DNA from: an uncultured Lachnospiraceae bacterium
GTDB lineage: Bacteria > Bacillota > Clostridia > Lachnospirales > Lachnospiraceae
Length of the DNA stretch: 20,027 nt
Reading direction: 5' to 3'
Assembly: GCA_910586205.1 (NCBI GenBank)
Contig: CAJUGD010000049.1
Coordinates: 1-20,027, forward strand
Below are positions 7,271 through 15,489 of this stretch, piece after piece. The translations under genes and the position numbers were made by a program. The notes under the pieces were generated by a model. It worked only from the letters and a program-made list of their open reading frames with translations, did not search any database and was not told the DNA's origin. Position 1 is the first letter of the stretch. Each line of letters starts with the position of its first letter.

Positions 7271-7284
7271 AAGGAGGTAATGTT

Positions 7285-9435
7285 ATGAATCTGAACAGCC
7301 AGAAACTGACATTGGATTATCCTGTTTCGGTTATTCCTATGGGGGAGATCGGGGGATACCAGGTAAGGCCGGGCCTGTTTGACAGTAATGGCGCCACTGC
7401 TTCAGAGGTGGGAGTGAATTTTACGGTACACACTCAAAATGGACATTCCTGTGAGCTTTTGCTGTTTCACAAAGGGGAGGAGGAACCGTATGCAATTCTC
7501 CCTTTTCCTGATGAGTACAAAGTTGGGGATGTATATTCCATGATCGTATTTGGGCTGAAGATAGAGGATTTTGAGTATGCTTACCGGATTGACGGGGAGT
7601 ATCAGCCAGACAAGGGGTTAGTGTTTAACAAGGATGCCATTTTGCTGGATCCTTATGCCCGTGCAGTGACCGGGCAGGAGATCTGGGGAGAGAAGATGGT
7701 AAAGCATTATCATGCCCGGGTGGTGAAAGATGAATTTGACTGGGGGGATATGCCTCAATCTTCCAGGAAGCTAAGTGATCTGGTTATCTATGAGCTTCAT
7801 GTAAGGGGATTTACCTATCATCCTTCTTCCGGAGTAAAGTTTCCGGGGACTTTTGCAGGAATCCGGGAGAAGATTCCTTATTTGAAGGAACTTGGGATCA
7901 ATGCAGTGGAGTTGATGCCCATATTTGAGTTTGACGAGACCATGAATTCCAGAGATGTGGGCGGAAAAACGCTGTTGGACTATTGGGGGTACAATACGGT
8001 TAGCTTTTTTGCGCCCAACAGCAATTATGCATCCACTGTGGAGTTTAACCGGGAGGGAACGGAGCTAAAGGAGCTGATTCGGACTCTCCACGATAATGGC
8101 ATTGAGGTGATTCTGGATGTGGTCTTTAATCACACAGCCGAAGGGAATGAGAAGGGGCCTACGTTCTGTTTTAAAGGAATTGATAATAAAGTGTATTATA
8201 TGCTGACGCCGGAGGGGAATTATTATAATTTCAGCGGATGCGGAAATACACTAAATTGTAACCATCCGATTGTAAGACAAATGATACTGGAATGTCTGCG
8301 TTATTGGACCATTAATTATCGGGTAGATGGGTTTAGGTTTGATTTGGCCAGTATTTTAGGGAGAAATGAAGACGGATCGCCTATGAATAAGCCGCCTCTT
8401 TTGGAGAGCCTGGCTCATGATCCGATCCTGGGAAATGTTAAGCTGATTGCAGAGGCATGGGATGCGGGGGGAATGTATCAGGTGGGTCGTTTTCCGGCGC
8501 AGAAGCGCTGGGCAGAGTGGAACGGACGTTACCGGGACGCACTGCGGAGCTATCTGAAGGGAGATTGCTGGGAGGCATGGAATGCTGCCTGGAGCATTTC
8601 CGGATCAGGGGATCTCTATGGGGGATTTTCCACAGATTATGAGGGAAGCTATGCAGGGTATAATTCCTGCGTGAATTTTATTACCTGCCACGATGGGTTT
8701 ACTTTGTATGATCTGTATTCTTATAATGAAAAACACAATGAACAGAATGGCTGGAACAATACAGACGGCGCCAATGACAACCGAAGCTGGAACTGCGGGG
8801 CTGAGGGAGAGACAGAAGATCCCCAGGTGCTGGAATTACGTTTTCGGATGATACGCAATGCCTGTGCCGTACTGATGTGCAGCAGGGGGGCGCCCATGTT
8901 TCTGGCGGGAGATGAGTTCGGCAATACCCAATATGGGAATAATAACAGTTATTGTCAGGACAATGAGATCTCATGGCTGGATTGGGGACTTCTGGAGAAA
9001 AACCGGGAATTATTTGAATTTTTTAAGTTTATGATCCGCTACCGGCATATGCATCCGGTTATTCGGGGAAAGCTGCCGGATGCTATTTGCGGTATGGATC
9101 CAATCCACAGCCACTATAAGAATGCGGAGATCATGGACATACCCAGGGATGCCAGAACCATTGGGGTCAGTTTCGCCGGGTATGACAAGGAGCGGGGAGA
9201 GGATGATATAGTGTATGTGGCTCTGAATACTTATTGGGAAGATGTGGAGATTACGCTGCCAAAGCTTCACAGAAGAGGCGCTTGGTATCTAACCGTCAAT
9301 ACCTATGGAGATTGGCAGGGAAAATACTGCTATGATGAAAAAGATGAGGTTCGAATCAACGGATCCTTTATTATGAAACCTAGATCTGTGGCAGTGTTTA
9401 CGGCGAGGGCATATTTGTCGCCGGAGAATTACTAA
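7285..9435 (+). CDS. glgX: Glycogen debranching enzyme GlgX (GH13 isoamylase type)
   Basis: This 716-residue glycoside hydrolase family 13 enzyme cleaves alpha-1,6 branches of glycogen or limit dextrins in the cytoplasm. It has an N-terminal CBM48-like domain (about 15-130), a catalytic TIM barrel (about 160-590) and a C-terminal beta domain. Visible motifs are YWGYNTVSFFAPN (from Y233), DVVFNH, the nucleophile D353 in DGFRFDLAS, the acid/base E390 in AEAWD, and the transition-state stabiliser D470 in CHDGF. The WGYNT signature fits GlgX/TreX-type debranching enzymes rather than type I pullulanases, which carry YNWGYDP. AAGGAGG lies 7 bases before the ATG. No glycogen synthase, phosphorylase or glgBCD genes are adjacent, so it is an orphan here. 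There is no signal peptide. A patatin-like gene follows after 100 bases without a clear terminator. Confidence 0.93.
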   Translation: MNLNSQKLTLDYPVSVIPMGEIGGYQVRPGLFDSNGATASEVGVNFTVHTQNGHSCELLLFHKGEEEPYAILPFPDEYKVGDVYSMIVFGLKIEDFEYAYRIDGEYQPDKGLVFNKDAILLDPYARAVTGQEIWGEKMVKHYHARVVKDEFDWGDMPQSSRKLSDLVIYELHVRGFTYHPSSGVKFPGTFAGIREKIPYLKELGINAVELMPIFEFDETMNSRDVGGKTLLDYWGYNTVSFFAPNSNYASTVEFNREGTELKELIRTLHDNGIEVILDVVFNHTAEGNEKGPTFCFKGIDNKVYYMLTPEGNYYNFSGCGNTLNCNHPIVRQMILECLRYWTINYRVDGFRFDLASILGRNEDGSPMNKPPLLESLAHDPILGNVKLIAEAWDAGGMYQVGRFPAQKRWAEWNGRYRDALRSYLKGDCWEAWNAAWSISGSGDLYGGFSTDYEGSYAGYNSCVNFITCHDGFTLYDLYSYNEKHNEQNGWNNTDGANDNRSWNCGAEGETEDPQVLELRFRMIRNACAVLMCSRGAPMFLAGDEFGNTQYGNNNSYCQDNEISWLDWGLLEKNRELFEFFKFMIRYRHMHPVIRGKLPDAICGMDPIHSHYKNAEIMDIPRDARTIGVSFAGYDKERGEDDIVYVALNTYWEDVEITLPKLHRRGAWYLTVNTYGDWQGKYCYDEKDEVRINGSFIMKPRSVAVFTARAYLSPENY

Positions 9436-9535
9436 AGAGATTTATCATTGTCTGGCAGGCCGGTGTATTTACCGCGCTGGCCGTAAGACAGATTTGGCTG
9501 GAAGATTTTATGGTAACAGGAGGTTAGGAAACGGA

Positions 9536-10408
9536 ATGGATTGTCAGGAAAAGACCGGGCTGGTGCTGGAGGGAGGCGGCATGCGCGGGATTTATACGGC
9601 GGGGGTGCTGGATGTATTTCTGGAGAAGGGGATTGCCTTTGACGGTGTGATTGGCGTGTCGGCAGGGGTGGTCCATGGATGTTCTTACCTTTCAGGGCAG
9701 AGAGGCAGGAGCATACGTTACTATAAGAAATACTGCCGTGACTGGCGTTTTATGAGTTTTTGGAATTTTTTGCTGACAGGGAATATGGTGGGGGAGAAAT
9801 TCTGCTATCATGACCTGCCGGATCGTCTGGAGCCTTATGATTATGAGGCGTTTAAGCGGTCAAAGACGGAGTTCTATGCTACCTGCAGCAATGTAGAAAC
9901 CGGAAGGCCGGAATATCTGAGATTGACAGATATGAAGGCTCATGTGGATATTATGCGGGCGTCTGCGTCTTTACCTTGTATCTCTAGAATTGTTCGGATC
10001 AATGGAATGAAGCTGCTTGACGGAGCCTGTACAGACAGTGTTCCGGTGCGTGCGTTCCGCAGGATGGGATTTGGGAAAAACGTGGTAGTTCTTACCAGGC
10101 AGGAGGGCTATGTAAAAAAGGCAGAGGCCAGCGCCATGGTAAAGCTGCGGTATTTCCGGTATCCCCGTTTTGTAAGGGCAGTGGGCAGACGCCATCTGGA
10201 TTACAATAAGACTGCCCGCTATATTCACCGTCTGGAGCAGGCAGGGGAGGTGTTTGTGTTAAGGCCCAGTAAGGAGCTGACCATTGGACGCATGGAGCAT
10301 GATCCCAAAAAACTGCAGTGGACGTATGATTTGGGGCGGCTTGATACTTTAAGACGTCTGGAGGAATTAAAGCAGTGGATGGAGAAGAACAGGACAGGAA
10401 AAGAATGA
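9536..10408 (+). CDS. Patatin-like phospholipase family protein
   Basis: This 290-residue protein has the bacterial patatin fold, a Ser-Asp dyad lipid acyl hydrolase. The oxyanion-hole loop GGGMRG is at residues 13-18, the nucleophile S42 lies in GVSAG, and the catalytic D162 lies in DGACTDS. The C-terminal part after about 210 (HLDYNKTARYIHRLEQAGEV and onward) resembles the DUF6363-type tail of YjjU-like patatins. There is no signal peptide or membrane helix, so it should be cytoplasmic or peripheral. ATG 9536 was chosen because an AGGAGG/AGGA cluster lies 8-12 bases upstream and the protein then begins just before the first strand; an in-frame TTG at 9494 would add 14 residues unlike the family. 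The gene is likely co-transcribed with glgX and ends at its own terminator. Its lipid substrate is unknown. Confidence 0.9.
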   Translation: MDCQEKTGLVLEGGGMRGIYTAGVLDVFLEKGIAFDGVIGVSAGVVHGCSYLSGQRGRSIRYYKKYCRDWRFMSFWNFLLTGNMVGEKFCYHDLPDRLEPYDYEAFKRSKTEFYATCSNVETGRPEYLRLTDMKAHVDIMRASASLPCISRIVRINGMKLLDGACTDSVPVRAFRRMGFGKNVVVLTRQEGYVKKAEASAMVKLRYFRYPRFVRAVGRRHLDYNKTARYIHRLEQAGEVFVLRPSKELTIGRMEHDPKKLQWTYDLGRLDTLRRLEELKQWMEKNRTGKE

Positions 10409-10430
10409 ATTGTTTTGGAAGCAGGGAGAG

Positions 10431-10463
10431 GATGGCATGACCGTGAAGGGATGCCATCTTTTT
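10431..10463 (+). terminator. Rho-independent terminator after the patatin-like gene
   Basis: GATGGCAT (10431-10438) pairs perfectly with ATGCCATC (10451-10458) across a 12-base loop, followed by T5. It starts 22 bases after the stop codon. Confidence 0.85.
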
Positions 10464-10579
10464 CCTGTTTTTTGTGGTTTTTTCTTAATAAATACAAGGG
10501 ATGAGCCGAAATAATTAACAAGAAGATCGTGTGTAGTCGGCAGTAGGGATTGGCAAAAAGAACGACAGGGGGCAGTGCT

Positions 10580-11599
10580 ATGGGGTTGGAGACAATAGGC
10601 AGTTTAAATCAATATCTCAAGTCGGTCAGGCAGGAGCATCAATGGGTTATGAAGCAGGGAGGCAATCCATCTCCCATACTTGGGACGGGAGTCAGCCGGA
10701 CCAGTGTGCTGTTTGTTAAGTCTATATCATCAAAAAGATCAGGCTTAAGTAAATCTCAGATTCAGAAAAAGCTGCAGAAAATCAAGAACAAGCTGAAGGC
10801 AGGAGCCAGGCTTACAGGGGAAGAAATACAGTTTCTGCGCCGGTATGCGCCGGAGCTTTACCGAATGGTTTTGATTTTGCAGCGGGAGAGGGAACAGTAT
10901 GAGCAGCGGCTGAAGGAAGCTAAGACTCGGGACGAGGCGGAACAGATTAAGATGGAAAAGATGGCTCAATCTGTGGCTGCGTCTGATAAAGAAGACTCCG
11001 AGTTTAAGCTGATCCGCATAGCCCAGCTTCTGGCAGCAGAGGAGGAGACTAAAAAGGAGGTATCCTTAAAGCCCTGGAAGCGTGAGCTGGATCGGAAAAA
11101 GAGAGAAAAATTAGAGCAGGCCGCAAAGGAACAGGTACACAGGGAACGAAAGATGAGAAAACTCCGCAGGTGGGACGGAGAAAAGGTGAAGGAGGAGATT
11201 TCTGATCAGAAGATGGAGAATAAGGTGAATGAAATGCAGGATAGGATAACGGAAGGTGAAGAAAAGGAGAAAGACAGGAAGGTCTTTAGAAAGGCCACGG
11301 GTGAGCCCTTGGTGGATAGCGGGGCTGTCACAAGAGGAGAGCTTTCTGTGGATGAGGCGGAGGCTGCCAGAAAAAGGGTAGAGCAGGCAGAGAATGTGAG
11401 ACAGCATATCAGCGGGATCTACGGAGAGGAACAAGCGTTGATTCAGGCTATGGAGGCGCGGATGGTCGTACTTGGAGAAGATGCAGGGTCTGAGGGGACT
11501 CCCGGATTTTCTAAGGGAAAGGCTGCATACAGTGCAGTGGCGACTCAGATAGCAAAAGAAGGGCAAAAGAAAGATAAGGAGTATACCAGGAGAGCATAG
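10580..11599 (+). CDS. Hypothetical highly charged coiled-coil protein
   Basis: This 339-residue protein is dominated by Lys, Glu, Arg and Gln. I do not recognise a named family. Residues about 1-50 are less charged. Residues about 57-110 (LSKSQIQKKLQKIKNKLKAG, then LTGEEIQFLRRYAPELYRMV) look like a compact helical module. From about 90 to 240, heptad-like patterns suggest one or more coiled coils. The C-terminal third carries an EAEAARKRVEQAENVRQH helix and a low-complexity tail. There is no signal peptide, membrane segment or cysteine-rich motif, so it is probably cytoplasmic. ATG 10580 has AGGGGG 8 bases upstream; TTG 10550 in frame is an alternative with a weaker site. It stands alone between a terminator and a large stem-loop. 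A structural or scaffolding role would be a guess. Confidence 0.75.
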   Translation: MGLETIGSLNQYLKSVRQEHQWVMKQGGNPSPILGTGVSRTSVLFVKSISSKRSGLSKSQIQKKLQKIKNKLKAGARLTGEEIQFLRRYAPELYRMVLILQREREQYEQRLKEAKTRDEAEQIKMEKMAQSVAASDKEDSEFKLIRIAQLLAAEEETKKEVSLKPWKRELDRKKREKLEQAAKEQVHRERKMRKLRRWDGEKVKEEISDQKMENKVNEMQDRITEGEEKEKDRKVFRKATGEPLVDSGAVTRGELSVDEAEAARKRVEQAENVRQHISGIYGEEQALIQAMEARMVVLGEDAGSEGTPGFSKGKAAYSAVATQIAKEGQKKDKEYTRRA

Positions 11600-11617
11600 G
11601 AATAAGAAGGATGGATG

Positions 11618-11717
11618 AAAGGCTGCTGCAAATCCAGCAATTTCACAATATAAGGTTCATATCCTAAGGATATGAATCCCATATATTGGAGAAATGGATG
11701 GTTGCGGCAGCTTTTTT
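11618..11717 (+). terminator. About 98-base near-palindromic stem-loop ending in T6
   Basis: Nearly the whole stretch folds on itself. The outer stem pairs 11618-11631 with 11702-11715 (14 pairs, two of them G-U). Inside it, ATCC (11632-11635) pairs with GGAT (11696-11699), ATTTC (11640-11644) with GAAAT (11691-11695), CAATATA (11646-11652) with TATATTG (11682-11688), and TTCATATCC (11656-11664) with GGATATGAA (11668-11676) around a TAA loop. That makes about 40 base pairs with small bulges. It begins 19 bases after a stop codon and its right arm runs into T6, so it can end transcription of the coiled-coil gene. It is far longer than an ordinary terminator stem, so it may instead be a palindromic (MITE-like) element or a structured RNA. 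Confidence 0.65.
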
Positions 11718-11923
11718 ACGTCTGTGCCGCAGGTTTGTTCTCTCTGCTCTAAAGAGATTTCATGTGGTTTAACCGATAGGGAAGGAAAAAATAATTACTA
11801 ATATTGTATTTTTCTATGACATATATAATATATATAGTATTTGCCTATTAATAAGGGATGGTATATACTGAAAACAACAAAAGCAGATATGCCATTTAAA
11901 ATCAAACGAGGAGGAAAGGGATA
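11718..11923 (+). promoter_or_regulatory. AT-rich promoter region of the aconitase-superfamily gene
   Basis: A promoter is visible with -35 TTGCCT (11841-11846), a 17-base spacer, and -10 TATACT (11864-11869). Transcription would start near 11876, giving a leader of about 48 bases. Upstream at about 11795-11840 lies a very AT-rich segment with TATATAATATATATAG, which could act as an UP element or hold an operator. A strong GAGGAGG-like ribosome binding site precedes the ATG. No riboswitch was recognised. Confidence 0.6.
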
Positions 11924-14215
11924 ATGGTAAAGTTGTATGAGGGCGGTGCATTTTTGGTTAACGGTTCAGAGCTGGTACCGGAGGCAGAGGCTGCAAAGGT
12001 GGTATCCCTGACAGGCAGGGAGGCTGACAAAGAGGAGGCAAGGAAAGGCACCATTGCCTATTCTATCTTGGAAAAGCACAATACATCCGGAAATATGGAC
12101 AAGCTGAGGGTGCGTTTTGATGCCATGACCAGCCATGACATTACCTTTGTAGGAATTATCCAGACGGCAAAAGCCTCTGGAATGGAGAAATTCCCCCTTC
12201 CTTATGTTTTGACGAATTGTCACAATTCTCTGTGTGCGGTGGGAGGGACTATCAATGAGGATGATCATGTGTTTGGATTGTCGGCCTGCAAAAAGTACGG
12301 CGGCATTTTTGTACCGCCTCATATTGCGGTAATTCATCAGTATATGCGGGAAATGATGGCAGGCTGCGGAAAGATGATTTTAGGATCTGACAGCCATACG
12401 CGCTACGGCGCATTGGGAACCATGGCAATCGGTGAGGGCGGCGGCGAGCTGGTAAAGCAGCTCTTATGCGATACCTATGATGTGAATTATCCAGGGGTCG
12501 TGGCCATCTATCTGGACGGAAGGCCGGCGCCTGGGGTTGGACCCCAGGATATAGCCTTAGCTATCATCGGGGCAGTGTATAAGAGCGGATATGTGAAAAA
12601 CAAGGTGATGGAGTTTGTAGGCCCTGGCATTGGAACCATGACCACAGATTTCCGCAACGGAATCGATGTGATGACCACAGAGACTACCTGTTTGTCGTCT
12701 ATTTGGAAGACAGATGAGGATACAAAGGCATTTCTTTCTATGCATGGGAGAGGGGAGGAATATCAAGAGCTGAATCCGGCACAAGTGGCTTATTATGATG
12801 GTGTGGTGTATGTGGATATGAGTACCGTAAAACCTATGATTGCGCTTCCGTTCCATCCCAGCAATACATACGAGATTCAAGAGCTGAATGAGAATTTGGG
12901 AGATATTTTAAGAAGCATTGAGGTGGAAGCCGCCAAGGTTACGGGAAATCCGGAGATTAATTTCTCAATGACAGACAAGATTGTGGACGGAAAACTGATG
13001 GCAACCCAGGGAATCATTGCCGGGTGTGCAGGCGGAAACTATACCAATGTGATGGAGGCTGCCCATATTCTTCAGGGAAAGAGCTGCGGTGCGGATACGT
13101 TTTCCCTGTCAGTCTATCCATCCTCTCAGCCAGTGTATATTGATCTGGTAAGAAAAGGAGCCATTGCAGACTTGATGGCAGCAGGGGCTGTGCTGAAGAC
13201 AGCATTCTGCGGGCCTTGCTTTGGGGCAGGAGATACGCCGGCCAACAACGGATTTTCCATTCGCCATACCACTCGAAATTTCCCCAATCGTGAGGGATCA
13301 AAGCCAGGTGTGGGGCAGATGTCAGCAGTGGCCTTGATGGATGCCCGTTCTATTGCAGCTACGGCAGCCAACGGAGGGATCCTGACTCCGGCAACAGATG
13401 TGGCGGACGGTTATCAGGTACCGGAGTATGGGTTTGATGACCGTGTTTATAAGGCAAGAATTTATCAGGGATATCAGAAGGGGGATTCAAAGGCAGAGCT
13501 GGTGTATGGGCCGAATATTAAAGACTGGCCGGAAATGAGTTCGCTTACAGACAATATTTTGCTGAAGGTTTGCTCTAAAATCCTGGATCCTGTGACAACC
13601 ACAGATGAATTGATTCCGTCTGGAGAGACGTCTTCCTACCGCTCCAATCCTTTGGGATTGGCAGAATTTACCCTGTCCCGAAGGGACCCGCAGTATGTGG
13701 GAAGAAGCAAGGCTGTAGATAAGGTGGAAAAGGCCAGAGCGGCAGGGATCTGTCCCACAAAGGCAGATCCGGAGCTGGCAGGGATATTTGAAAAGATCCG
13801 GATGATTCCGGGAAATGAGGATGTGAAGGCAGAAGACACAGAGATCGGAAGCATGGTCTATGCCAGACGTCCAGGAGACGGGTCTGCCAGAGAGCAGGCG
13901 GCAAGCTGTCAGCGGGTGATTGGCGGGCTGGCTAATATCTGTATGGAATATGCCACAAAGAGGTATCGTTCCAATGTTATGAACTGGGGAATGATTCCCT
14001 TCCAGATGGAGGCAGAGCCGGATGACTTTGAGGTGGGAGATTATATTTATATACCAGGTGTAAAGGCGGCTTTAGACGGTGACATGAAAGATATCCGGGC
14101 TTATGTAATCAAGGATAAGACAACAGAGCTGCGGCTGTATGTGGCAGACATGACAGAGGATGAGAGAAAGATCGTAAAAGCAGGATGCCTGATCAACTAT
14201 AACCGGAGCCGGTAA
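11924..14215 (+). CDS. Aconitase-superfamily hydratase (YbhJ-like)
   Basis: This 763-residue protein is a full-length aconitase-superfamily [4Fe-4S] hydro-lyase. The cluster cysteines are C368 (AGCAGG), C429 and C432 (CGPC), spaced 61 and 3 residues apart, very close to mitochondrial aconitase (358, 421, 424). The active-site DSH triplet is D156-S157-H158 (GSDSHT), the RNFPNREG loop keeps both arginines of the aconitase RNFxGR segment, and the swivel domain has S654-A655-R656-E-Q-AA where aconitases carry SSREHAA. The Q in place of H is unusual against canonical aconitases. It is more divergent than TCA-cycle AcnA or AcnB and resembles the poorly characterised YbhJ group, annotated simply as hydratase. 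No citrate synthase or isocitrate dehydrogenase gene is adjacent, so I do not name the substrate. It has its own promoter. Confidence 0.88.
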   Translation: MVKLYEGGAFLVNGSELVPEAEAAKVVSLTGREADKEEARKGTIAYSILEKHNTSGNMDKLRVRFDAMTSHDITFVGIIQTAKASGMEKFPLPYVLTNCHNSLCAVGGTINEDDHVFGLSACKKYGGIFVPPHIAVIHQYMREMMAGCGKMILGSDSHTRYGALGTMAIGEGGGELVKQLLCDTYDVNYPGVVAIYLDGRPAPGVGPQDIALAIIGAVYKSGYVKNKVMEFVGPGIGTMTTDFRNGIDVMTTETTCLSSIWKTDEDTKAFLSMHGRGEEYQELNPAQVAYYDGVVYVDMSTVKPMIALPFHPSNTYEIQELNENLGDILRSIEVEAAKVTGNPEINFSMTDKIVDGKLMATQGIIAGCAGGNYTNVMEAAHILQGKSCGADTFSLSVYPSSQPVYIDLVRKGAIADLMAAGAVLKTAFCGPCFGAGDTPANNGFSIRHTTRNFPNREGSKPGVGQMSAVALMDARSIAATAANGGILTPATDVADGYQVPEYGFDDRVYKARIYQGYQKGDSKAELVYGPNIKDWPEMSSLTDNILLKVCSKILDPVTTTDELIPSGETSSYRSNPLGLAEFTLSRRDPQYVGRSKAVDKVEKARAAGICPTKADPELAGIFEKIRMIPGNEDVKAEDTEIGSMVYARRPGDGSAREQAASCQRVIGGLANICMEYATKRYRSNVMNWGMIPFQMEAEPDDFEVGDYIYIPGVKAALDGDMKDIRAYVIKDKTTELRLYVADMTEDERKIVKAGCLINYNRSR

Positions 14216-14223
14216 CAGAAGTA

Positions 14224-14260
14224 AAAAGCAGGATGTCGTTGAACAATGGCAATGCTTTTA
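14224..14260 (+). terminator. Possible terminator after the hydratase gene
   Basis: AAAAGCA (14224-14230) pairs with TGCTTTT (14253-14259), and an inner CGTTG/CAATG helix closes on AA. The T-run is part of the stem and there is no long T-tract beyond it, so this is a weak terminator at best. Confidence 0.35.
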
Positions 14261-14289
14261 ACAAAAACTGAAAATTTAGAATAGTTTTA

Positions 14290-14318
14290 TAAACAAAACG
14301 CATTTCTTATGGTATACT
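14290..14318 (+). promoter_or_regulatory. Promoter of the two-component system
   Basis: -10 TATACT (14313-14318) lies 17 bases downstream of a weak -35, TAAACA (14290-14295). The leader is about 50 bases and contains AAGGAG in front of the kinase ATG. The weak -35 could mean that an activator is needed (inference). Confidence 0.5.
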
Positions 14319-14376
14319 GATTATATTAGAGGAACCTTGCCTTTTATACAGTCTGCCAAAAAGGAGTGCGTTTTTT

Positions 14377-15489
14377 ATGAAGATGCGGACCAGGCTGCTG
14401 ATTGCATTTTTGACTTTCAGCATTCTTCCTATTATTTTTACGGGAATGCTGTTTTCTGTCAATAAGCTTTTCTGGCTTTACCGGTTTGATGATTTTGCGC
14501 CTGAGGTCAAAAGCATGGTACTGCAGATGATGATATCCGGTGTGTTTATGCTGGTGTTTATTTCAGCCGCATTGACCATGTGGGTGTACCGCTCGGTGGT
14601 ACGGCCTGTGAGCAAGCTGCAGGAAGCGGTCAGAAAGATTCGGGACGGCAATCTGGATTTTACCATGGATGTGGAGGATGACGATGAGATTGGTCAGCTC
14701 TGTCAGGATTTTGAGGAGATGCGGATTCGCCTGAAGGAAAATGCAGAGGAGAAAATTCAGGATGATCTGGAGAACAAGGAGCTGATCAGTAATATTTCTC
14801 ATGATCTAAAGACTCCTATTACGGCCATTAAGGGGTATGTGGAGGGAATTATGGACGGGGTGGCGTCCTCGCCGGAGAAGCTGGATAAGTATATCCGCAC
14901 CATATACAGCAAGGCAAATGACATGGACCGATTGATCGATGAGCTGACCTTTTACTCTAAGATCGACACCAATAAGATTCCTTATGCGTTCTCCAAGATT
15001 AATGTGGACGGGTATTTTCGGGACTGTGCTGAGGAGGTGGGACTGGATATGGAGTCCCGCAATATTGAGTTTGGGTATTTTAACTATGTAAATGACAATG
15101 TATTAGTGATTGCGGACGCAGAGCAGATGAAGCGTGTCATCAACAATATTGTCAGCAATTCTGTAAAATACTTAGACAAGGAACGGGGCATAATCAATAT
15201 CCGGATCAAAGATGTGGGGGATTTTGTTCAGGTAGAGATCGAAGACAACGGACGGGGAATCGCAGCCAAGGATCTGCCGTATATTTTTGATCGGTTTTAC
15301 CGTGCGGATTCTTCCCGTAATTCATCTCAGGGAGGCAGCGGAATCGGGCTTTCCATAGTCAAAAAGATCGTCGAGGATCATGGCGGACGGATCTGGGCTA
15401 CCAGCAAAGAGGGGATGGGAACCGAGATGCATTTTGTTTTGAGAAAATATCAGGAGGTTTTACAGCATGAGCAGGATACTGATCATTGA
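14377..15489 (+). CDS. Sensor histidine kinase with minimal extracellular loop
   Basis: This 370-residue membrane kinase of a two-component system autophosphorylates and passes phosphate to the adjacent regulator. Two membrane helices (about 7-28 and 49-68) enclose only about 20 residues, so there is no folded extracellular sensor. A HAMP linker follows (about 69-122, with VVRPVSKL and DEIGQL), then HisKA with phosphoacceptor H142 (ISHDLKTP), and the ATP-binding domain with N box NNIVSNSVKY, G1 box DNGRGI, F box FDRFYR and G2 box GGSGIGLSIVKK. All catalytic boxes look intact. The short loop fits intramembrane-sensing kinases, often tied to cell-envelope stress. AAGGAG precedes the ATG. The 3' end overlaps the regulator gene by 23 bases. 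The signal is unknown, and no transporter gene is adjacent. Confidence 0.93.
   Translation: MKMRTRLLIAFLTFSILPIIFTGMLFSVNKLFWLYRFDDFAPEVKSMVLQMMISGVFMLVFISAALTMWVYRSVVRPVSKLQEAVRKIRDGNLDFTMDVEDDDEIGQLCQDFEEMRIRLKENAEEKIQDDLENKELISNISHDLKTPITAIKGYVEGIMDGVASSPEKLDKYIRTIYSKANDMDRLIDELTFYSKIDTNKIPYAFSKINVDGYFRDCAEEVGLDMESRNIEFGYFNYVNDNVLVIADAEQMKRVINNIVSNSVKYLDKERGIINIRIKDVGDFVQVEIEDNGRGIAAKDLPYIFDRFYRADSSRNSSQGGSGIGLSIVKKIVEDHGGRIWATSKEGMGTEMHFVLRKYQEVLQHEQDTDH

Noticed and set aside
9448..9485. GC-rich partial dyad between glgX and the patatin-like gene
   Set aside because: Pairing is short and interrupted and no T-run follows, so I do not call a terminator.
11640..11700. Possible purine-type riboswitch before the hydratase
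   Set aside because: The segment is one long bulged hairpin with no three-way junction and no conserved purine-riboswitch loops, and it lies upstream of the hydratase promoter.
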